Source: CAZKFN01 sp964552035 (GTDB lineage: Bacteria; Bacteroidota; Bacteroidia; Flavobacteriales_E; Vicingaceae). Taken from it: 9,665 nucleotides of DNA. The stretch is taken from assembly GCA_964552035.1 (NCBI GenBank), contig CAZKFN010000084.1, forward strand, positions 1-9,665, in the 5' to 3' direction. Below the pieces are notes generated by a model that saw only the letters and a program-made list of their open reading frames with translations, was not told the DNA's origin and ran no database searches. Both the position numbers and the translations under genes were made by a program. Of the stretch, positions 1 through 5,054 are shown one piece after another. Positions within the stretch are counted from its first letter, which is position 1; each line of letters begins with the position of its first letter.

Positions 1-163
1 GATCAGGACAAACAACCGTAACCTGATGCCCCATGTAGGCCAACATTTGAAATAAACCCAAAGAAGAACCTATAGAATCCCCATCTGGAGACTGATGCGA
101 CACGATGACTATCTTTTTTCGATCATTTATTAATTTATCTTCTACTTTTTCCCAATTTTCCAT
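1..163 (-). CDS. DHH-family phosphoesterase (NrnA-like), N-terminal 54 residues, partial
   Basis: The reverse strand opens with ATG at 163-161 and stays open to the window edge, giving 54 residues; the rest lies outside. After a polar N-terminus (MENWEKVEDK) come a hydrophobic strand, IVIVSH, and then SPDGDSIGSSLGL. This is motif I of DHH phosphoesterases, with metal-binding H23, D27 and D29. In NrnA-type proteins (about 330-340 residues) this domain hydrolyses short oligoribonucleotides (nanoRNA) and often 3'-phosphoadenosine 5'-phosphate in the cytoplasm. The DHH and DHHA1 parts cannot be seen here, so a relative such as a cyclic-di-AMP or pApA phosphodiesterase is not excluded. There is no Shine-Dalgarno sequence, which is normal for the phylum. 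A Bacteroidota-type promoter sits about 80 bases upstream. The gene is divergent from the YtxH operon. Confidence 0.85.
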   Translation of the reverse strand, partial: MENWEKVEDKLINDRKKIVIVSHQSPDGDSIGSSLGLFQMLAYMGHQVTVVCPD

Positions 164-241
164 AGTTCAAAAATAGTAAGTAATACATAAATTAATGAAG
201 TTATAATTGAATTAATTTTACAATGTAAATAGTAGCAAAAA

Positions 242-270
242 CAAAGCTAATGGGTATAAGTTCAACACAA
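242..270 (-). promoter_or_regulatory. Bacteroidota-type promoter for the DHH gene
   Basis: Read on the reverse strand, TAGCTTTG (249-242) is an exact match to the -7 consensus TAnnTTTG. A TTG (270-268) lies 18 bases upstream as a -33 element. Transcription would begin near 235, leaving a leader of roughly 70 bases before the ATG at 163. The -33 element lies inside the palindromic sequence at 266-292. Confidence 0.5.
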
Positions 271-292
271 TTGTGAAAAGGTTTCCACAATT
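266..292. promoter_or_regulatory. Operator-like palindromes overlapping the DHH promoter -33 region
   Basis: CACAATTGTG (266-275) is a perfect 10-base palindrome. Its right part also begins a wider inverted repeat in which AATTGTG (269-275) pairs with CACAATT (286-292); the interior adds a matching AAA/TTT pair. The arms flank a short centre, as in many dimeric-regulator operators. The position over the -33 box suggests repression of the DHH gene, but no regulator is identified. Confidence 0.3.
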
Positions 293-361
293 TAAAACTC
301 AATCATTTAGGATTTGCCTCAAAAGCTGACAAATCGTCAATCTATCAGCAGTATAGCTAGA

Positions 362-378
362 ATGGCATGATTATCGCA
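362..378 (+). promoter_or_regulatory. Possible sigma-54 (RpoN) -24/-12 promoter
   Basis: ATGGCATGATTATCGCA compares with the consensus TTGGCACR-N4-TTGCW. The invariant GG and GC are present at the correct 11-base offset (G365 to G376), with mismatches at the first T, the C after GGCA, and the second T of TTGC. It points toward the operon starting at 541, which would give a leader of roughly 150 bases. I found no exact TAnnTTTG box on this strand between 164 and 540, so this is the best candidate promoter there. A single match of this kind can arise by chance. Confidence 0.25.
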
Positions 379-540
379 CTGTATAAAGTACATTCTAATG
401 TTAGTTCTAAACTTATCTATTAATACAAGAAAATAAGTCGTTAAAATTTATCCCATCTTGTAGTAAAATAGAAAAAATACGAATACAATAGAATAAGAAA
501 AACAATTTATAATTACTTTTAACTATTAAACTTATTTATT

Positions 541-774
541 ATGAACAACACAGGAAGAGTTATTATCGCAGCATTAGCAGGAGCAGCTACTGGATTAATT
601 GCAGGAATATTAATTGCGCCAGCTTCAGGTGAAGAAACTAGAAAAAACATAGAAAAGGAAGCTAAAAAGTTTAAAAAATCTTTAGATGAAAAGCTTGATG
701 AAATCAAAGAAGCAGGTATAGAAAAACTTGAAAAGCTAAAAAAATCAACAGAGGAAGTTGTAGATAAAAAATAA
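541..774 (+). CDS. YtxH domain-containing small membrane protein
   Basis: The 77-residue product has one glycine/alanine-rich membrane segment at about residues 7-26, then APASGEETR (27-34), close to the APxSGxETR signature of the YtxH family. The remainder (35-77) is a highly charged Lys/Glu helix likely to be amphipathic or a coiled coil. YtxH proteins are small stress-associated inner-membrane proteins of poorly defined function; members are induced by general stress in Bacillus, and the layout recalls the ElaB/YqjD proteins of enterobacteria. It is the first gene of a four-gene operon, 22 bases before the most likely start of the next gene. The ATG is preceded by an A/T-only stretch without a Shine-Dalgarno sequence. 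The family call is solid; the role is unknown. Confidence 0.85.
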   Translation: MNNTGRVIIAALAGAATGLIAGILIAPASGEETRKNIEKEAKKFKKSLDEKLDEIKEAGIEKLEKLKKSTEEVVDKK

Positions 775-796
775 TTTGCCTAAAAAAGCAAATACT

Positions 797-1153
797 ATGC
801 TAACAAATTCAAAGATTAATGAGCTCGTGGAAGAAACACGAGCTTATTTAGAAAAAAGAATAGAACTGCTTAAACTCAGTTTTATAGAAGAAAGCAGCGA
901 GAATTTTGGCGCTATTATGAGTGCTTTTATTATTGCAGGCGTTGCCATGATTTTCTTGATTTTCTTAAACTTTTTTATAGCGGTATCATTAGGTACGCTC
1001 TGGGATAGCTTAGCATTAGGATATGCTGCTGTTACCGGTTTCTATTTTATAGCATTACTTGTATTAATTATTTTTAGAAAATCCTTTTTAAAGGAGCCTC
1101 TTCAAAATTCTTTGATTAAAAAGATTTTTAAACATCATGGGAAAGGAAAATAA
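797..1153 (+). CDS. Phage holin family / YqjE-like two-TM membrane protein
   Basis: The protein is 118 residues from ATG 797. An in-frame TTG at 776 would add seven residues (LPKKANT when read literally), but the ATG starts at the usual family boundary. Residues 1-36 are a charged helix. Two hydrophobic segments (about 38-66 and 74-93) form a helical hairpin, and a basic tail (94-118) ends in HHGKGK. This is the pattern of the YqjE / 'putative holin superfamily III' proteins, which despite the name are mostly chromosomal, not lysis proteins. It is expected in the inner membrane, perhaps in a complex with the YtxH protein. The last 17 bases overlap the next gene, implying translational coupling. 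Function is unproven. Confidence 0.8.
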   Translation: MLTNSKINELVEETRAYLEKRIELLKLSFIEESSENFGAIMSAFIIAGVAMIFLIFLNFFIAVSLGTLWDSLALGYAAVTGFYFIALLVLIIFRKSFLKEPLQNSLIKKIFKHHGKGK

Positions 1154-1490
1154 AATAACCGACCTAAAAAGTCTTAGAGCAGCAAGAATAGAGCTGGAAA
1201 CAGAAGTGTTAACTAGAGAAGTGGAATTAATTACTAATTTCCAACACTTTAAGGACAATCTTTTTAATTTTTCTTCTCTTAGGTCTTTTGCTTCTAATGT
1301 TGCTAAAAGCCTACTCTTTGATAAGAAAATAGGGATTTTGACAACCGCTATTGGAGGTTTGATTTTGAGTAAATCCATTGGAAGGACCAATAAATGGCTT
1401 GATAGAATTTCTACTGCAACAATTGGTTTTATGTCCAATAAATGGGGTACTTTAATCTGGGAAAAAATTAGTGCAATATTAAAAAAATAA
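1137..1490 (+). CDS. Small membrane-associated protein of unknown function
   Basis: I do not recognise this 117-residue protein. Residues 1-45 are charged and helical (KSLRAARIELETEVLTREVE, then a polar stretch). One moderately hydrophobic segment at about 65-79 (IGILTTAIGGLILSK) could be a membrane anchor, and the C-terminus is amphipathic, ending ISAILKK. It starts at ATG 1137 inside the end of the preceding gene (17-base overlap in another frame) and stops four bases before the AI-2E gene, so it is firmly part of the operon. By position it corresponds to the third small gene (yqjK-like) that follows yqjD-yqjE in enterobacteria; I see no residue signature proving homology. An antisense frame over 1088-1438 is a shadow. 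Confidence 0.75.
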   Translation: MGKENKITDLKSLRAARIELETEVLTREVELITNFQHFKDNLFNFSSLRSFASNVAKSLLFDKKIGILTTAIGGLILSKSIGRTNKWLDRISTATIGFMSNKWGTLIWEKISAILKK

Positions 1491-1494
1491 TTCT

Positions 1495-2643
1495 ATGGCC
1501 AAGAGCAGATTAACACTAGATGTTCTCTGGAAAGTACTCCTAGTGATAACCTTGTTAATTTTCGGACTAGTACATGCAAGCTCTATTCTGATTCCTCTTA
1601 TTTTCTCCCTTTTTATTGCCGTTCTGTTAAACCCTATGGTTTCTTTTTTAGAACGAAGAATTAAGTTTCCTAAAATACTAGCTATATTAACCGTTCTTAT
1701 TGTTGTATTCATTACTGTTTCAGCGGCTATTTACTTTATGTCCTCCCAGGCAAAAGGCTTGTTAGAAGACCTTCCTTCTATGGTGACTAAGTTTAACAGC
1801 TTAGTAGAAGAAATTGGAAAAAAACTCTATAGTATTACTGGGCTTTCTGCCGATGAGCAGATTAACTTCATCAAAAAAAATTCTGGAAAAATTCTTTCTT
1901 CAAGCAGCTTTATTTTAACTAGTACTTTCTATTTTACAACTTCTTTTATTGCTTCTATTACCCTAGTCCCTATTTATGTATTTTTCTTCTTATTGTATAA
2001 AGCAAACTTTAAGAAATTCTTACTTAACCTTGGCAAGGAGAACAAGAGTCGCCATGCTATTGAAATTGCTGAAGAAGTAAGCGATATGGTTCAGGCTTAT
2101 ATCGTTGGGCTTTTAATTGTTACTTCAATTATAGCTTTACTTAATATTATAGGTTTACTTTCCTTGGGGATTAAATATGCCGTTTTCTTGGCTATATTCT
2201 CTTCTATTTTAACCGTAATCCCCTATGTTGGTATTCTACTTGGTGGAAGCTTATCTGTTTTGGTAGCCTTAATTACTACGGATTCTTTATTTTATCCCCT
2301 AGGTGTTGTGGCAATTTATTCCTTTGTACAGTTTTTAGAAGGAAATTTAATTACCCCCAAAGTGATAGGCTCTAAAGTTAATGTAAACCCTATGGCTGCG
2401 ATTATTGCCTTAATTATTGGTGGAAAAATTTGGGGCATTTTGGGAATGGTTATTGCCATACCTTTAACGGGTGTTTTAAAAATAATTTTTAGCCATTACC
2501 CTAGGCTTCAGCCTTATGCTATATTATTGCAAAGTACAGATAAGGATAGTGAACAAGAGGACCTTAAAAAGTTGAGAGAACGTAGAAAAGAAAAAAGATT
2601 AAACCGAAAAGAAAAATTAAAAAAGAAGGAAGAATTGCTTTAA
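1495..2643 (+). CDS. AI-2E family transporter
   Basis: This 382-residue polytopic protein is of normal family length (about 350-380). The sequence shows two N-terminal TM segments (about 12-48), a third at 60-82, and a hydrophilic stretch (85-135) that corresponds to the family's variable domain. More TM segments follow at 136-168, 200-222, 226-260, 265-282 and 298-334. Family hallmarks are PYVG (243-246), EGNLITPKVIG (282-292) and the final GILGMVIAIPLTGVLK. The family includes E. coli TqsA (autoinducer-2 export) and also Na+/H+ antiporters, so the substrate cannot be read from sequence. The last 30 residues form a Lys/Arg/Glu-rich cytoplasmic tail. The start lies four bases after the previous stop, making this the last gene of the operon. 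Confidence 0.9.
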   Translation: MAKSRLTLDVLWKVLLVITLLIFGLVHASSILIPLIFSLFIAVLLNPMVSFLERRIKFPKILAILTVLIVVFITVSAAIYFMSSQAKGLLEDLPSMVTKFNSLVEEIGKKLYSITGLSADEQINFIKKNSGKILSSSSFILTSTFYFTTSFIASITLVPIYVFFFLLYKANFKKFLLNLGKENKSRHAIEIAEEVSDMVQAYIVGLLIVTSIIALLNIIGLLSLGIKYAVFLAIFSSILTVIPYVGILLGGSLSVLVALITTDSLFYPLGVVAIYSFVQFLEGNLITPKVIGSKVNVNPMAAIIALIIGGKIWGILGMVIAIPLTGVLKIIFSHYPRLQPYAILLQSTDKDSEQEDLKKLRERRKEKRLNRKEKLKKKEELL

Positions 2644-2697
2644 GTGGTTTTTAATCCTGCTCTTATACGCCGCCTCGAAATTGAACTTTATTTTTTT

Positions 2698-2713
2698 GGC
2701 TTTTTAGCCTTTT
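2698..2713 (+). terminator. Weak candidate terminator after the AI-2E gene
   Basis: GGCT (2698-2701) and AGCC (2706-2709) form a four-pair stem with a TTTT loop, followed by TTTT. It lies 55 bases after the stop of the operon. The stem is short, so termination may be inefficient or Rho-dependent. No stronger hairpin is seen between the two convergent genes. Confidence 0.25.
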
Positions 2714-2790
2714 CATAATTTTGAATTACTTCTTTGAACCTAACTATCATCTACAAAAATGCAGGCTGGGATAGTCATACCCTCAGCGCG

Positions 2791-4575
2791 CTATTCCTTT
2801 TTCAATTCCCCATTCTCCAACATCATTTCGCTAATATACTTCACAGGCGCACTCCCATAACTTAAAAAAGTCTCATGAAAATCTTTTAGACTAAAATCCT
2901 CTGCTTTTAACTCTCTCATCTTATCCCTCAATTGCATGATTTCATAAAATCCTGTATAATAAGAAGAAAGCTGCACTTGAGAAAGTTGTGCTCTGATCCA
3001 TTTTCCTTCTGCTTCTGCTTCTTCTTGAAAAGCTTCCCTTTGTAGCAACTGCATAGCCTCTTCTTTAGTGAAACCATGAACATGAACCCCATAATCCAAT
3101 ATGGCATTACAAACCGTTCTTAAGTTCCATTTATAATACATTAAACCCATTTCCTTGGCACTTCCTCCATAGTTATTTTCCAACATCATTCGTTCAGAAT
3201 ACACTGCCCAACCTTCTATCATAGCACCATTACCAAAAATACTTTTAATAATACTAGGAGATTTATTACTGTAAACCAATTGCGTATAATGCCCTGGAAC
3301 TGCTTCATGAATGTTGAGTATTTGCATCACATACCGGTTGTATTCTCTTAAATAACTCTCCGCCTCCTCATCCGTATAATCCTCTAAAGGCGTTACATTA
3401 TAGTAGGTTTCAGCATCGGGGTCGTAGGGACCCGGTGCAGAAATAGAAGCTACAGCTACCCCACGCATATATTGAGGTGCTTCCCTTACTTTTAAAGGTT
3501 TTTCTTCATCTAAGGTAAGAAGATCATGTGCTTTAACAAAAGCTTCTAGCTGTGGAATTTGTTTTTGAATCTCGAATAAAAATGAATCCCTATGGGCATG
3601 TGTTTTACTCACTTCATCGATTACTTTTTGAATCCTGTCTAAGCGATTGCCCGGCATTTCCTCATCTCCAAAATAATCCTCCCATAACATTTCTGAAAGT
3701 TGCAACATCTTATCGTGCAAATCACTTTTAGCTTGAACAGCAGCTTTAAAAATTTCCTCTGCAGTATAAGCCGAATGTAGGGTATGAGAAAACTTTTCTT
3801 CAAACAGCTCCTTCCCTATTCTAAACGATTCGTCGTCTTTGGGAATTTGAGGTAGGATTTCCATTTCTAAATACTCCACAAACCCTTCTATGGCATGAGT
3901 AGCTGTTTTGACCTTGGCTTTAAAATCCTTCTGAAAACCACGATTGTGTGAACTAACAGCTAAAGAATCAATTAAATCTCTCTGAAAGATGGACAAAGAC
4001 CCCTGAAGTTGTTTTAGAGCTAGCTCTGTGTGAACTCTACTTGGAGATGCCAATTGTTGTTTAGCAGCCTCATAATAAGCGGGTATCTGTTCTAGTTTTT
4101 TACTTAGCTGAGTAATTCTCCAATCTAAGTCCTTTCCTCTATAATTTAAAACTTGAAAAAAAGCACCTCCTAAATTATATACCGCAGGATTCCAAGCATA
4201 GGCTTTAAACCGCTCGATGTTAAACTTATTGCTTAGCAAAGCGTCCTTAATCATTCTATGATCCACTTGATTAAGTAGATCTAATTTTTCAACATCAAAA
4301 GTGTTGAGTTCACTTAGCCAATGTTCTATAAAAGCAATTTTGTTGGCCCTATTTGCTTCATTAGGAATAGGAAGTAAGGAATCGTAGGCATGGTATCCAG
4401 CGTAAGAAGCCCAAATGGGCTCGATTTTCCACAAGGCTTCTACAAAACTTTCCTTAAAGTCATCAAAATCGGAATAAGCAGTTGATTGGTGCTGAAAGTT
4501 ATCTTCAACAGAACTTGGCGATTCACCACAAGCTAAAAAGGTGGCAATTAAGGTAAATAAAGCTAGATGTTTCAT
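2791..4575 (-). CDS. DUF885-family zinc metallopeptidase, lipoprotein
   Basis: The 594-residue protein begins with a lipoprotein signal: K3, a hydrophobic core and the lipobox FLAC with the lipidated cysteine at 16. It should therefore be exported and anchored to a membrane, probably the outer one. The DUF885 fold is seen from about residue 35 to the end. HEAVPGH (423-429) is an HExxPGH zinc site, and EGWAVYSE (454-461) supplies the likely third ligand E454. Members behave as gluzincin-type carboxypeptidases or aminopeptidases; the exact peptide specificity is unknown. Length is typical for the family and both motif regions are intact, so the enzyme is probably active. It is convergent with the AI-2E operon and divergent from the prolyl oligopeptidase gene, a second secreted peptidase. 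The start is fixed by the signal peptide. Confidence 0.9.
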   Translation of the reverse strand: MKHLALFTLIATFLACGESPSSVEDNFQHQSTAYSDFDDFKESFVEALWKIEPIWASYAGYHAYDSLLPIPNEANRANKIAFIEHWLSELNTFDVEKLDLLNQVDHRMIKDALLSNKFNIERFKAYAWNPAVYNLGGAFFQVLNYRGKDLDWRITQLSKKLEQIPAYYEAAKQQLASPSRVHTELALKQLQGSLSIFQRDLIDSLAVSSHNRGFQKDFKAKVKTATHAIEGFVEYLEMEILPQIPKDDESFRIGKELFEEKFSHTLHSAYTAEEIFKAAVQAKSDLHDKMLQLSEMLWEDYFGDEEMPGNRLDRIQKVIDEVSKTHAHRDSFLFEIQKQIPQLEAFVKAHDLLTLDEEKPLKVREAPQYMRGVAVASISAPGPYDPDAETYYNVTPLEDYTDEEAESYLREYNRYVMQILNIHEAVPGHYTQLVYSNKSPSIIKSIFGNGAMIEGWAVYSERMMLENNYGGSAKEMGLMYYKWNLRTVCNAILDYGVHVHGFTKEEAMQLLQREAFQEEAEAEGKWIRAQLSQVQLSSYYTGFYEIMQLRDKMRELKAEDFSLKDFHETFLSYGSAPVKYISEMMLENGELKKE

Positions 4576-4623
4576 TTATTTTCTTTTTAGTTGCTGTTAA
4601 AAAAGGAAGTTGAGCAACGGTTC

Positions 4624-4631
4624 CAAATTTA
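4624..4631 (-). promoter_or_regulatory. -7 box (TAnnTTTG) for the DUF885 peptidase gene
   Basis: On the reverse strand the sequence is TAAATTTG, an exact match to the Bacteroidota -7 element, 48 bases upstream of the ATG at 4575. I see no TTG at the usual -33 distance, so the promoter may be weak or need an activator. Confidence 0.4.
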
Positions 4632-4920
4632 ATTAAAAACTTTAAATAAGTATAAGAAATATCACTTATGACCTACTGTTACAAAAGGAATGTACCGTCG
4701 ATTTAACCTATTCTTTTCCTTTATCAAGTTGTACAACAACTCCAGTACCGGATTAGATTTTTTAGGCATTTAGAGAGGCCCTATACTTTGCGTGCTCCAG
4801 GACTATTAAAATCATCTTATAAACTTAATGTCTTAGTGCTCTCATCGATTTTCTTGGCTTCTCATTTCAGCAATACCATAGACTTAATTAATTTAGACTA
4901 TAGAACTAGTTAAGAGGTAT

Positions 4921-4958
4921 ATCCAAGTCCTCCTCTTTTCATTTAAGAGGAGATGGAT
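4921..4958. repeat. Intergenic hairpin (two-part stem) upstream of the prolyl oligopeptidase gene
   Basis: CTCCTCTT (4930-4937) pairs perfectly with AAGAGGAG (4945-4952) around a seven-base loop. After an asymmetric internal loop, ATCCA (4921-4925) pairs with TGGAT (4954-4958). That gives 13 pairs in total. No U-run follows directly on either strand, so it is not a classic intrinsic terminator. It lies upstream of the inferred start of transcription of the downstream gene. Confidence 0.45.
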
Positions 4959-5029
4959 TTCCTTGCTTCTTTTGTTTATACCGATTTATATCTTTTTAAT
5001 AAAGGCTACAAAACCCAATGTAAAATGAT

Positions 5030-5037
5030 TAAGTTTG
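5030..5037 (+). promoter_or_regulatory. -7 box (TAnnTTTG) for the prolyl oligopeptidase gene
   Basis: TAAGTTTG matches the Bacteroidota -7 consensus exactly. Transcription from it would leave a very short leader before ATG 5055 or ATG 5061. No TTG is found at -33 spacing. Confidence 0.4.
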
Positions 5038-5054
5038 AACCCCAAATTTAATAA

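Larger units (their letters stand above)
164..540. other. Divergent intergenic region between the DHH gene and the YtxH operon
   Basis: These 377 gene-free bases separate two divergent genes. They hold the DHH promoter (242-270), overlapping palindromes (266-292) and a candidate sigma-54 promoter (362-378). The rest is AT-rich with no open frame that looks coding, no recognisable riboswitch and no terminator, as expected for a region that drives transcription both ways. Confidence 0.6.
4576..5054. other. Divergent intergenic region between the two peptidase genes
   Basis: These 479 gene-free bases lie between divergent genes. They carry a -7 box for each flank (4624-4631 and 5030-5037) and one clear hairpin (4921-4958). 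The longest tempting frame, 27 codons from ATG 4690, has no support. The length is more than two simple promoters need, so extra regulatory sequence or a decayed gene is possible; I recognise no remnant. Confidence 0.55.

Noticed and set aside
281..289. GTTTCCACA as a DnaA box near a replication origin
   Set aside because: It has two mismatches to TTATCCACA and is solitary, with no cluster or origin genes nearby. The inverted-repeat reading explains it better.
519..707. Reverse-strand 62-codon frame over the YtxH gene
   Set aside because: It lies wholly antisense to a clear YtxH gene and its translation is hydrophobic with no domain; a shadow of the AT-rich coding strand.
776..796. TTG at 776 as start of the YqjE-like protein
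   Set aside because: It would begin two bases after the previous stop and adds only seven residues without a motif. The in-frame ATG at 797 is a more usual start; the TTG is not formally excluded.
797..1153. A phage lysis holin, hinting at a prophage
   Set aside because: No endolysin, structural or integrase gene is nearby and the operon partners are YtxH and AI-2E proteins. The 'holin' label is a family name shared with chromosomal YqjE-like proteins.
1088..1712. Reverse-strand frames at 1088-1438 and 1479-1712
   Set aside because: Both are antisense to the operon genes, have no recognisable motif, and cross the boundaries of genes with well-defined ends.
4690..4773. 27-codon frame starting at ATG 4690, preceded by AAAAGGA
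   Set aside because: It is too short and its translation (ending DFLGI) resembles nothing I know. The Shine-Dalgarno-like string is expected by chance in A-rich DNA and is not the norm here.
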